Positions 1 to 11,700 of a DNA stretch of 64,000 nucleotides are shown here, piece after piece. The position numbers were made by a program, and so were the translations under genes. The notes beneath the pieces are model-generated. The model was not told where the DNA came from. It worked only from the letters and a program-made list of their open reading frames with translations, and did no database searches. Numbering within the stretch: position 1 is the stretch's first letter; the number at the start of each line of letters is the position of its first letter. This stretch comes from Ulota crispa (lineage: Eukaryota; Streptophyta; Bryopsida; Orthotrichales; Orthotrichaceae): positions 2,186,727 to 2,250,726 of the forward strand of contig OY987245.1 of the NCBI GenBank assembly GCA_963920765.1, given 5' to 3'.

Positions 1-145
1 TCCGCTGAGGAAGAAGAATCCAGAGTGTCACAACTGCTTGTTATGGGTCAATTGTATTAGCAAGTTGACTTGTGTTATCTACAGGTTTATGGTTTCCTTA
101 AGTAACCGCTGGTACCACCAAGGCTTTTCTATACTTGGGCATGCA

Positions 146-423
146 GCCCATTACAATTTTTGACTAAGGATTTTGACTACCAAAACACTAAGACGACTAG
201 GCTTTTGTGACTAGTATTTATGACCACATGTAGTCATAATAATTTAATTTAGGACTATGTGTAGTCATAAATAAAATTACTTATGACGAAATGAAATTAT
301 TCAATCATAAATTAATTATTTATGACTACATGTGGTCATAAATACTAGTCATGAAAGTGTAGTTGTCTTAGTCTTTTTTGTTGTCAAAATCCTTAGTAAA
401 AAATGGCCCTTTTTCTAATAGTG
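146..423. mobile_element. CACTA-like MITE, left end decayed
   Basis: Two inverted arms of about 80 bp (roughly 163-240 and 322-400) share ACTAAGGATTTTGAC and ATTTATGACCACATGTAGTC. The right end reads ...CTTTTTCTAATAGTG, the reverse complement of CACTATTAGAAAAAG, which is also the terminus of the element at 53168-53287. The left terminus no longer matches, so the duplication cannot be scored here. No coding capacity. Confidence 0.7.
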
Positions 424-477
424 AAAATCAGCTACCCATCCCAATTGAACTAGCACCACGTTACCTCCGCCGCACCA

Positions 478-699
478 CATTAGAAAAGTTTTGAGCCCTC
501 TAGAAGGCCCCTACCATTACATGAGAGATGTGCATATAGAGAAAAAAGTTGCCATTTCTGCACAAATTTCAACATCTGCGAGCTGTCAGATCATGTGCCA
601 CAACGGTTTTAGTTATTTATTTATTTATTTTTATACCTCCATAATGTACCGCACTACCATTTGTAGGGGCCTTCTGGAGGGCTCAGAATTTCTCTAATG
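478..699. mobile_element. Inverted-repeat element, CATTAGAAAA family
   Basis: Terminal inverted repeats of about 35 bp: the left arm runs from CATTAGAAAAG through GAGCCCTCTAGAAGGCCCC, and the right arm is its near reverse complement ending at CTAATG. The inside has no significant coding capacity. The same terminus (CATTAGAAAAAATGGGAGCCC) bounds the element at 52602-52888, so this is a family. No clear flanking duplication was found. Confidence 0.65.
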
Positions 700-796
700 G
701 AACCCCTTCCATTAGACTTCAAGACTTTTACACTCTTTTAGCCAAAATTCTAGAAGAGTCAATCCATTATTTAGAAGTCTGCTAGAGCAAAAACTA

Positions 797-2312
797 GACA
801 TGAGCAATGGCAAAAGAAATACAATCCATCAATAGTAATGAGACTTGTGAAGTAGTGGAACGCCAACCCCCATATGCAACCCATAATGGCTAAATGGATC
901 TTTAAAGTCAAGACAAATTCATTCGGAAAACCTACACGCTACAAAGCAAGAATAGTGGCTAGAGGATTTCAACAGAAACCTAGAATTAATTACAATGATA
1001 TCTTTGCCCTAGTGGTTCGATGGTCCTCAATAAAAATTATTTTTGCACTTGCCGCCAAGTATAGGTGGAAATTGACTCAAATGGATGTAATCACAGTGTT
1101 CTTAAATAGTCATATTGATGATAAAGTATTCATGGAAATCCTTGATGGATTTTTAGGAGTAGGCGATCCCACAAAAGTCTATAAAGTGAAACATGCACTG
1201 TATGGCCTAAAGTAGTCACACCGCGCTTGGTATTTGCTTCTCAACAAGTGGCTCACAAACAAGGGACTTACTAGAAGCCAAGAAGACTCAAATTTATACT
1301 ATTCTAACAAAGACAACAAGCTAGCTATAATCCTAGTTTACGTGGATGATATCCTGATCACGGGTGATGACTTATTAGAATTTAGTCAACTAAAAATTGC
1401 CCTCCAGAAACAATTTTGAATGACGGATCTTGAAACCTCAAAGAACTATCTCAGTATTGAGCTAGAGTACCACACGTCTAGAATCTTTATTCACTAGCAA
1501 AGCTATATTACAAAGCTCTTGAATAGATTTGGCCTCAAAAACTGTAACCCCATGTGCCTACTAATGGATTTGAAACTACAACTAACCAAAAAAACTAACA
1601 CTAAAAAGATTGACTTTTACATGTACAGATTAATGGTGGAGAGCTTGAGATACCTGACAAATACTCATCTTGATATTTGCCATACTGTGAGCTGCATCAG
1701 TAGATTCATGCAATCCCCTAAAGATACTCACCTGCAAGCCGCAAAATGAATATTGTGTTACCTGAGTGGAACAATTGACCGGGGTATCCAATTTTCTTCA
1801 AACAATTCTAGTAAACTGCACACATTCACAAATGCTAACTGGAAAAGGGATGTAGACACTCAATGATCTACTTCAGGAATATTGCACAAATTAGGAAATT
1901 CAAGTATCTCGTGGTCAAGCAATTTACAACAAATTGTGCCACTCTCAGCAACCAAGGCGAATATAGGGTACTCACTGAGGCAACAATTTAAGACATAACA
2001 TATTTACAAACTCTATTGCAAGAGCTGGGATAACTATTTGATTTTCCAACCAAAATTTCAACAGATAATCAATCAAGCATCAAACTAGTCAACAACACTA
2101 TCCTTCATTCCCATACAAACCATATCAAAATGCAACACCATTTTATTCAAGAAAGGGTGAAGGACAATACAATTCAACTTTCCTATGTACCAACTATACA
2201 ATAAGAAGCAGATTTCCTAACGAAACCCCTACCATACCCAGCCTTTGTTGTCAACCAACATAGAATTGGAGTAAAACCTCTATCTAGCTCTCTTATGTTT
2301 GGGAAACCCTAG
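797..2312 (+). pseudogene. Ty1/copia retrotransposon pol remnant (reverse transcriptase and RNase H)
   Basis: A decayed copia polyprotein. The reverse transcriptase start reads as MAKEIQSI..NETCEVVE, then the frame shifts into KWIFKVKTN...YKARIVARGF (about 880-970). The conserved YGLK block at 1201-1212 is followed by a TAG stop. The catalytic YVDD motif is intact near 1336-1350 (LVYVDDILITG). RNase H follows, with a stop after the block at 1519-1749, another shift near 2000, and the usual end STDNQSSIKL...EADFLTKPL finishing at a TAG at 2310-2312. At least five stops and two frameshifts make it inactive. I see no LTRs, integrase or gag, so it is a truncated copy. The frame before 880 is the least certain part. 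Confidence 0.9.
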
Positions 2313-2649
2313 AAGTATTAGCCTCAAATTCAAGAGTTGACTTAACCCACTTGGGTTTTTTTTGGCCATTAATCCATAGAACTCTCTCTAATCTACAGTT
2401 CTTGAAGTCTAGCGCATTAGAGTTATTTTTGGAAGCACAATTGTCCCACCACTTGGAAGGATTGCTAAAGTGATCCCTCCATTTTTCATCATCAGATTGC
2501 ACCACAGCACCCAATTGCTCTCTTGCAACACCAAACAAAACTCTCGCAACACCCGTTTGAGCTCCCGCAACACCCAACTCAACTCTCTCTTCCCAACCTT
2601 TAGTTGTTTCCAACAAATAGGACTCCAATTCTTGTCCACTTGACTTCAT
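2293..2649 (-). pseudogene. OSB-like PDF-motif fragment (organellar ssDNA-binding protein family)
   Basis: An uninterrupted frame on the - strand; the first ATG is at 2649 and the open frame reaches back to 2730 without an ATG. Its C-terminal half reads KWRDHFSNPSKWWDN, then DFK, then LWINGQKKPKWVKSTL. This follows the PDF motif of plant OSB proteins (W..FF.NP..WWDNR...PDFK...LW....P.WV...L), which bind single-stranded DNA in organelles. The OB-fold that should precede it is missing. In its place is a low-complexity GVA/GVAREQ stretch from a degenerate repeat of about 24 bp. It overlaps the last 20 bases of the copia remnant on the opposite strand. Being intronless and partial, it is probably a gene fragment rather than a working gene. 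The domain call is from memory of the motif. Confidence 0.5.
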
Positions 2650-2730
2650 TCCACCCAAACAACCAGACAATGGGCCTCCAAATTTGGTGCCTTTGCACAA
2701 ATCAAGAGCTTTTTTTTTGGTAGAGTTCAC

Positions 2731-3118
2731 GGTTTAAAAAAAATCAAATCAAATACAATTTATAATACTAAATTAAACACGCAAAAATACAAAATGCTTG
2801 AAAATGGTTGTCTAGTATTATATTTTAAAATCTTTACTCTAAATTTTATAAAACTTAATTCAAAATTTTATTAATCAACATTTTCATATCTAAAAATCTA
2901 CATGATTGAACATAACATTAAACTTACCATTGAATTTTCAATTATTAAAATAAAAACTAAATTACTCAAATAAAAAATCCAAATATCAAATTTCTATGTG
3001 CATTTATGTAATTTTAAATTCAAAAAAAAATTGTAACAATAAATTACATCCTTGTAATGATAAAACTGAAAAATAAGCACCTCAAAAAATTTGAAAAAAT
3101 TTTGATTTTCTAAAATAC
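2731..3118. other. AT-rich stretch, nothing recognised
   Basis: Very AT-rich, without an open frame or repeat arms that I can see. Confidence 0.6.
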
Positions 3119-3122
3119 AACT

Positions 3123-3370
3123 AACACCATATTTGTTAAATTGGGAAAAAGAGTATATTTTGGGACTTTGAGGTGATCACCTCAAATCAAGCTCGTAGCG
3201 TTTTTTTGGTAAACTTGCCCTCACCTAAGAAGAGGAATTTGCGTGGGAAAAAATTTTAGTGGCTTAGACTGAATCTGATACCTTCAAATTTGATTTAAAG
3301 TGACTTTTTGGGTTTGAGGGGGAATACAAGTTGGGACACCTGTTTTTCCCAAATTAACGAATATGGTGTT
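3123..3370. mobile_element. MITE, AACACCATATT family, copy 1
   Basis: Ends are AACACCATATTTGTTAA at the left and TTAACGAATATGGTGTT at the right, each followed inward by an oligo-A/T run after TTGGG or CCCAA. The four bases outside each end are AACT on both sides. Related copies lie at 18671-18918, 37231-37487 and 52311-52550. The inside contains the 18-bp palindrome TTGAGGTGATCACCTCAA. No transposase. Confidence 0.65.
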
Positions 3371-3622
3371 AACTTTAAAAAAAACAAGACTTGTGATGCT
3401 ACAAAACCTAGCTTTGTGATTAACAATTAACTTACTTATATAAAAATAAATATTTGTTAATAAAATATACATGTAGAATGGGGAATTATTATAGTAAGGT
3501 TTTGTTTGGTAAATGGTATATCTTTATAACAGCAAAGGATTAGAGCATATAATGTTAAAATATAAATAGTCAAGATTAATAAAATCTACTTTGTAATAAT
3601 TAATCACTTTGTTGTAAATTCT

Positions 3623-3856
3623 TTAACCCCTAAAGGACTGAGCGTGCTACTGCGACCAATACAATACGGGGTATTTTTCTTGTATTTGGAATGGATCCAC
3701 ACCTCTATTACATTTGAGATCAATAAAGAAATTGGAGAATAGATCAAAGCAATTCTAATGAGCTACTTGAGATCCCAAATTAAAACTTCTTATTAGTAGC
3801 AAATATTGATTATACAGCAGCGTATATACTATGCCCTATGATCCTTTAAGGGTTAA
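3623..3856. mobile_element. TTAA-flanked CCCCTAAA element, short copy (226 bp)
   Basis: TTAA precedes CCCCTAAAGGACTGAGCG (from 3627). The right end is GGATCCTTTAAGGG (to 3852), followed by TTAA. Only the terminal 12 or so bases are clearly inverted. The inside has no coding capacity and little similarity to the longer copies. Confidence 0.55.
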
Positions 3857-3876
3857 CAACAAAAATGTCACTTTTG

Positions 3877-3878
<2 letters not shown>

Positions 3879-3919
<41 letters not shown>
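3879..3919. repeat. (TA)n microsatellite
   Basis: About twenty uninterrupted TA dinucleotides. Apparent IYIY coding on both strands here is an artefact of the repeat. Confidence 0.95.
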
Positions 3920-3924
<5 letters not shown>

Positions 3925-3925
<1 letters not shown>

Positions 3926-4163
3926 TCCCTTGTACTTCCTTCATGGATAGACTGAGACCTAACACTATGTTTCTAAATCTTCTCACAATTTGGGCTACCC
4001 AAAAAATGTGTACATTCGATGAGGATGTTTTTTTTTTGTCTTCCATCCATGGTAAACCATGTCTTCATAGTCACTTCTACAAAAAATGAGATAAAAATTA
4101 GTTTTTCTCCATCCCACAGCATTTTTTCAATAACCGTTGGACAATTCCCGTCCGCCTTGTCAT
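3925..4163. repeat. Dispersed repeat, right part of a CCCCTAAA element
   Basis: Homologous to 21400-21637: both contain ACCTAACAC(T/C)ATG, AAATCTTCTCACAA and TGACCACTTCTA/AGTCACTTCTA blocks in the same order. At 21637 the unit ends in CATTTAGGGG then TTAA. Here the matching end is cut to CATTTAAG, which is also the start of the next element. Confidence 0.6.
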
Positions 4164-4830
4164 TTAAGCCCTCATCACCCATGCTGGTTTGGAGTATCTT
4201 AGAATTTGCTTGAAAGTGAACAAAATGCCAACTTTTTTATCAATCTTATCAAAATTCTCTGAAGCGCAATTGTACAAATTCAAAGTAGACATGTTATAGA
4301 TCACATAGGAAAAGAAACCACAACTATATCACTTATGGATTGAAAGATTATAATGTTTGATCATGAGGGTGTTAAAACTGCAAAAGTGATTTGAAGCCTT
4401 CCAATCCTCTTTTTGCATCTCAAACCTAAAATTGAGGGTACCAAAATAATATGAGTATGTAAAGTATAACATGCATAACCCCAATCAATTTACGGCTTCT
4501 CAAAATCTATTCTACAATTTTTTTAATTGAATTTTTAATGTGATTTTTTCTCCAAGTTCTAGTGTACTTGTAAGCCCATTTCGAAGAGCCTTCAACACTA
4601 GAAAGTGAAGATTTGCAATGGACACCCTTGCACAAATTCTTAAATAGACAAATCACTTTAATTCATTTTCAAAATCAGACTCCTGATGCTGAAACTAGAC
4701 TTCAATAAGAGTTTAAAAATAATAATAATCAATACAAAAAATTTGTAGAAAAAATTTGTAGAAAAGTTGAGCATCCCTGAATAAAATTCAGAGAAGCCCG
4801 ATTTGGGCCCCTTCGGCGGTGAGGGGTTAA
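4164..4830. mobile_element. TTAA-flanked element, 650-bp subfamily, copy 1
   Basis: Starts at TTAAGCCCTCATCACCC and ends GGTGAGGGG followed by TTAA. The inside matches the cleaner copy at 40185-40825 over most of its length; for example ATGAGGGTGTTAAAACT and AAAAGTGATTTGAAG occur in both. The left end is altered and abuts the truncated end of another family member. Confidence 0.6.
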
Positions 4831-5797
4831 GGGTTAAGAAAAGATTCATACACAAAAGGTTCACTTCAGTTTGCAATAGAAGTTATCTCCCAGTGTCCAA
4901 AAACTGTCCAGAAAATGAACACCAAGATGCATTGGGAACCAAGCAACAAGAAGAGAAACCATGCTATGAAAAATTGCAAAACCCTACAAACTCTCACATG
5001 CAGAAGTAAAAATGGTATCATAGTCCACAAGCAAACAATGATACTTCAGCAAGTGGATAACTGAAGCTTCTCTGTGACTAGAGCTTACAAAAGTTCTAAA
5101 TTTGCTAAACCCGAACTGAGGTTTCTCAACACTGCAACGTGCTCTATTGTACAGAAGATCTCGGAAAGCAAAACTTCCTGATCAGGATCTCTACCTTCAA
5201 TTTATCATCACATTCTGCTCAACTACGGTACAGTTTCATACCCCAATCCTGAAGCACTATCACTTTGAACCTGCTCCAGAAGCTCAACCCCCTCCAGCCT
5301 ACGCACATGAGTAACTGCAAGCACAAGTTGCTTACATATGTTGGAATTCGTTTAATTGATTCTTGCATGAATCCCCTTTCCAAGCCTCAATAGATTGCAC
5401 TGTGTCCGCATATGGAAGAGCTTGAAGTTAGTCTCACTGCAGCAAACCAGAAGAAGGGCGTTCGATCCATTTGCACTTGCAAGAAAACATTATGCCACGT
5501 CTGGTGTTTGGGAAGACTTGCCACTGTCTCATTGGCTGCTCAAAAGAGATTTGTAGCTCATACCCCTTCTGCTAATTCTAAACTCTTGGATCAACCAAAA
5601 ATGTACAGATCTGGGCATGCTTCATTGAGTAGAACTACTTGACATTATGTACAATAATGCTCTCGAAGTCTCCCAAGTCTTGAGCATTATTAGTTCATAA
5701 TGTTGTGCTCTGTGCCCATCCACTAACACACTGTAGATGGAACAGTGTGTAGAAAGCAGTGTGGGATTTAGGATTCAGGGTTTACGGTGGTATGATA
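4831..5797. other. 3' flank of the receptor kinase gene
   Basis: No recognisable gene. Short open frames here have no known motif. The 3' UTR of the receptor kinase presumably begins just below 5798 on the - strand, but I see no clear polyadenylation signal. Confidence 0.5.
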
Positions 5798-8700
5798 CTA
5801 TCTGGGGGAAATTGTACTGTTATGAGTACGGGTGGTCGGATTGGCACTGAACGATTGGGTGGAAGAACCGCCTGTTGTGGAACTAGTGAAGGCGGATTCG
5901 TTGTCTGCAGTGGAAGTAGTGTCGGAGGGGTCCATCCACGTTGTTGTTTGAGGCTTATCAGCGTCTTGGAGTAGGGGTTCCAATACACCCACAACAGTCT
6001 GCACAAGAAAGCGCCAGTTCTCTAAGTATCTTACAATAAGGTTTTCAAAGCAAATAGATTGTTGAAGGAAAATTCAAAATAATCTTCTTAATGACTCAAG
6101 AAGTCTCCACAGTCAAATTGATCATATTATAGGAAACTTTCTACCACGATCATTATGATAAAAGAGAGACCACTATATGCATGACGAGAAGGGTTTTTCT
6201 TTATGCTTTTGTCAAAAAATTCGTGAAACCCTATTGTGTACTCGAGGTTGCCAGTAAGCAGATCAAGCTATAGTAGATGGTATAATGATCGAAATTTGCC
6301 ACAGGAGTGTTACCTTCATTGAGGGTCGGTCTTTCTTTTCAGATGCACTGCACTGAATGGCAAGGTTTGCCATCCGCAGGAAAACATCGCGAGGGTAGTT
6401 GCCTTCAAGCTTAGGGTCTACTACCAAGTCAATTCCACCCTCCCTTAATCTCGGCTCCACCTACAGCAACGAAACAAGATTAGTAATGGTGATAAATCTC
6501 TACGTACAAAATGTACCAATAGAAAGAAAAAATTCGATCTCAAATTTTGTTTTAACAACAAAGTTCTTTAGGAAAGTTATTGTAATTCTCTATTAGCCTC
6601 AAAGAGGCTAATAGAATTCAAGGATAAATTAGTGAATTAAGTGGTACACTGCATGAAAAAAAGGCTTCGTTGGTAACTAGTAGACCTGGAGGAATGAAGA
6701 TGTAGTGAACTGGGTTGCAGTGATTACTTACCCACTTAATCAGATTGTACTCTTCACCCCGTGAAACGTGATCAATAACTTTCTGGCCTGTTAGGACCTC
6801 AAGGAGAACCACTCCAAAGCTGTACACGTCGCTGGCTGTTGTCAGCCTCTGGGATACGAAGTACTCTGGATCGAAGTAGCCAATAGTGCCGGCCGGGTTG
6901 GTAGAGACGTGTGTTTGTAACTCGACTGACTCCTTGGAGATGCCGAAGTCCGCCACCTTAGCTACAAAATTGTCATCCAACAAGATGTTGCTTGGCTTCA
7001 CATCTCGGTGAATCACGGGTGGATCCTACAAATTCAACAGAGAGGCAAATTCAGGGCAGATCATTTCAGAAGGTTGGACCACCTGAAATCAAAAACTATC
7101 ATTTTCTAAGATTTGTGATTTGAATTGAAAGCGTACGAATGACACCATAGCATTCTAAAATAGAAATACAACATGCACCCTTTCCACTTCAGCACATGAA
7201 GTATCTGAAGCACTAAAACTTTGAAGAACTGACCCACTTCTAAAGCAATTTGTTCCATGGCCAGGCATGCAATCACTGTCAGATGAGCTCATATGCACAC
7301 CGAGGATGATGGAAGGAATGAACCATTCTAATATGAGTCGCACCCTCGATTAGAAATATATCCTGAAGCTTGTAATCAGTATTGTTTTCCTTGGCTCACT
7401 GTTCATTGATTTCAATGTTATGGCCGACTGAGGTTCAAATCCTGCGGTTGTGATTCCCAAAGATTTTGTCTAAAAGGGTTGGTATCACCAAAGAGCAGAA
7501 AACTCGGGAAAATTAGACTTACTGCAAAAGAGTGGAGATACTCCAAGCCTTGAGCTATTTGCACTGCTATCTCCAATCTCTTATACCAGTTCAAGTACTT
7601 TCCCGCACTTTTTCCTACACCAACATCACCAGAAGTTAAGGGAAGATCGCATAAATTAGAATAAACTGGTATGCTTCATGCCTTTCAACATACATTTCAA
7701 TAAAAACTAAGAAGATCTTGGTCATGACTTACTGAAGAGATGATTGTGAAGGTTCCCATTTGGCATGTACTCGTACACCAGTATCTGTTCACCAGCGTAA
7801 CAAGAATCTCGTTAGCAATCCACTTTAAACAATTACAAAATTACACAATCCAAGTCCGCTGCACAGCAAACATCCAGTTTGAGGCAATTTCTAGGAAATC
7901 ATCAGCCCTCAAGACTGAAATGGATCTAATCACTCCTAACAATCCAATGGCAAAACTGATCTCAATATCACCCATCGCATCGAGATCAGTGTGGTAATCT
8001 AGCAATACATGGCAAGTGCCCCTTAGCTGGTTCACAACAAGCATGACCAAACTTGTCAATAATTAGTGAGTACGAATCAAATCACCTGTAACTCGTTCTC
8101 ATCACAAAATCCTTCCAGGCGGACCAGATATTTGTGGTGCAACCGGCTTAACAGCAGCACCTGTAGGACAATAAAAACACAAGACAAGCATGTGAGTAAA
8201 CATAACAACCAGAAAAAAACCCAAATTTTCCTGAGTAGTAGGAGATACCAAACTGAATTGTTGTTTTTAAAACACCTTCTTGAATAAATCATCCCCAAAC
8301 TTAGAGAACTTGGCACCTCATCCGTATCTGCTGAAGCTATATATCCACCTAAAGGGGCGAGAAACTGGTAGGTGGTTGAGAGAATGTGGCTCTGTTTCCC
8401 CCATTGTCGATATCTCTATAATTCCGAAGGTTTCATTCAACCAGCCACCTTCCAAATCATGACACCCACCAGGGAGTGTATTGAAAATACCAGTTATTTG
8501 AAACTGCTCCACTTTCTCTACTCCAAGTTTTGCAGGTGAATTTTGTGACAAGACACACGAGTAGTCACTCGTTGGTGTGAACCTGAAGGACCAAAAATAT
8601 GAACCAAAACCTAAAACCGTCCAGTAACTCACTGTGGCTGGCACTCCCTCCTCACAATCAGGCTTTTCAAAATGATTGAAAGTGTTTTAAGCATTATGGT

Positions 8701-11700
8701 TAAGGAAATGACCTCGTTCCGGAATTGCGTTTGGCTGTTATCACTGGTGGATGTGGAGGCACGTTTGATAGCCAACGTCTTGTTCCCCGGGAAGTTCCCA
8801 TAGAAGACCTTCCCAAACCCTCCCGACCCAATCTCATGCTCCTTGTTGAAGTTGTTGGTGGCGCGCGAGAGGTCATCCAAAGTGTAGCGATGGACTCCCT
8901 TGGGATGCTCCCACGGCTCCTCTTTATCACCTGCAATCACCAGTATGAGCAGGTGCTTAAAAACGACACAATCCTTACAACATTTAAATGTTATCCAAAG
9001 TGTGATCTCTCCACATATTCATTTGGATTTTCCAAAACCCTAAACCTGGTAAAAAAAGTCTGTAAATTTCTTTTCTTACGACATGTCATTCACAGTGTCC
9101 ATCTAAGTTGCTCTCCTCACTTGTGACTCCATGTAAAATTACGATGTAATTCATTTCCTATTAAACTCTCCACATATTCCTTCGGATTTCTGAACCCTAA
9201 ACCTAAAAAAGGAATGTCTGCGAGGTTTTTTTTGGTTGAGGAGAAATTACCATTGCGCACAGTGTAGAAGACATCATAACGAGGGTCGTGTCTTCTTCGT
9301 CGTCGAAGGCAACAGAAGCCGACGAGGAGAAGAGCTATTGTTGCCAGTACTAATCCTCCTACTACACCTCCCACAATGGCGCCAATTGAAGTTTTCTTCT
9401 TGGAAATTGCCTTGTCTGCGTCAAAATATCAGGATGATGAGGAGCTCGGATCAATCAATCAATGGACAAAAAACTGCTTCAAAAACATCAACCCCAGGAC
9501 TTCGGGGATGTGAGAGTGCGAAACTTGCACCCTCCACTGAGAGAGCAATTCTGTAATGAAACTTTCAAAGGAATGGCTCGTACTCCAAACCGTCTCACCT
9601 AGGGTTTAGTCAAGTATAGAATTCCTAGGGGATGATGTTATTGACATCCTTGATTTATTGTAAGTCAATGGGTTCCTCTATACTTCCAATTGGACTCCTT
9701 TATCTTCCATACCAATACATATTGTTGGATTTGCAAATGTAGGGTCCTCAATATTATTCATATCCTTCATAACCGACCTCACTAAAAGTCAAACTTAATG
9801 CCCAAGCAATATCAAAACTATAAAACAAACGTATACCACTATCATTGCATATGTATACATACAACAAGGAAATGATGAATTGAAACATCCGAGTTAGCAT
9901 TCATACACTGCATCATCGACTATCAGTATCTCTCATACAAATATCGGTGAGATCAGCAAATTCAACCATTTTCTCACCCAGTTTTTTTAAAGTATGAAGG
10001 GCAGCTCAAAATATATCCCACATCCCAACTTTACAAGTCCCACTCCAAGGCCTTTTTCTAAATTTGCTAAGTTACAAGGAAGAGAGGAAAACATCGAAAA
10101 AAAAGGCTCAAACATTATATCTACAATTTCTGTTGCAACTTGGTTCCCCAAGTAATAGGAAAGTCCCACATTCTTGGCGCCATGTTTACCAAAAAGCCCC
10201 AACCAGATGTTGAGAAATCCAGTGCGACTTAAGACTTGGTGTGAACCACCCCCAAGGTAAGGAGGTTTCAAAAAGACGTAAGACAAGGGCAAAAAAGAGA
10301 CCAAATAAAAAGTTTAAAAAAAAATGAAGGCTGGCTTTAGATCCTCACCCCCATAACAGATGCAAAGCATTTGGTTGGCGATGTACTGGCCGTCGGGACA
10401 CGGCGGGCACCCGCCATTGGAGCTCAAGGACTTTTGGAAGGGAATGCAGCTGAGCTTGCGCCCACACTGCACGTCCAGAGTGCCATTCGCTCCCGGGTTG
10501 TCGTAACAATTTGCATCCAGTTCTGAAAGTCTGCACCCCCCATGGGCCCCTTGTCAGCTTCCACTGTGCTTGCATTTTGCGAAGCTTTGGTTTCGGAATG
10601 GTTTGATCAACACTTACGTGATACTGTCGCCAAGGATTGGATACTGGCCCGTGAAATAATTGCACATGACAAGGAGCTGGGTTAGGTTAGAATTTGTTCG
10701 ATTGATGAAGGGGGGCAGACTGTTGTGAAGCTGGTTGAAGTTCAAGATCAACGTCTCGAGCATTGGCAGTTCAACCAAGTAGGGCTCCACGGAGCCAAAC
10801 AAGTTGTTTGTTTCCAGTCTCCTAAAAAGAAAGGGAACAAAAAACATGAAAATCCAGAGTCAGTTTATGAACATGCTGAAGAGGACATAAACGCAAGTTC
10901 CTCTTAAAATGAGGTTCGAGTATAAAACTTACAGTTCCTTCAAGTTTGTCAAGCTTCGGTACTCGTCTGGGATTGGGCCTGTGAGAGTGTTCTTATAAAG
11001 ATCCCTGAAATAAAAATAGCCAACCCAACACTTTATGACCAAGGGTTTAGAGGTAGATTGCATCAAAACAAGCTAAGGGAGGAAATTGCAAAACCAGTAG
11101 GGTTCTAAAATGGAAAGATATACCCACGGGGATTATCTCAGGACATAAATGCACACCCACTATCCCTGTCTTCACTTTTGGTCCCAACTAGTATGAATTA
11201 ATTCTTACATACATAATTTGTTACTTTTTAAGAATCGACCCTGGTCCTTTAAATGAACTAAAATACCTCTGCATTGCAGCTACACTAAAAATAAAAATAT
11301 AGCTTCTAGCCGAGCTTCTGGCCCTCTCATAGCTGCTTAGAGTCAATATCCAGTTCTCTTTGCTATGGAATGCAAAACATTCTTGCATCTCTGACTTTTG
11401 ATATCAAGTATTTCCCACTTAGTTTCTATAACTAACTCACATTTTTTGCAAGTTCGTGAGCTTCCCGTACTCGGGGGGGAGACCTCCCCACAGAAGGCAC
11501 CGATTGCAGTTCCTGAACAAAAAAACAATAACGTCAAGTTTGTTAAGAACATAGTTGTTTAACCAGCCCTTTAAATTTGATTGCACTAAGGAAAGTATAA
11601 CTTCACTGGAAAAATGGTTCTCACCATTTAGATCAGACGAAGAACGTTGCAAGTATTGGTTCAAAATAAGCAGTTTTTTTTCAACAATCAGACTCTTCGT

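Noticed and set aside
491-697. 68-codon + strand frame
   Set aside because: It lies wholly inside an inverted-repeat element and includes a TTTA microsatellite.
3846-4089. Opposed frames with IYIYIY runs
   Set aside because: Produced by the (TA)n tract.
7400-7450. tRNA-like GGTTCAAATCC box
   Set aside because: No matching acceptor, D-arm or anticodon arm upstream; it is intron sequence of the receptor kinase.
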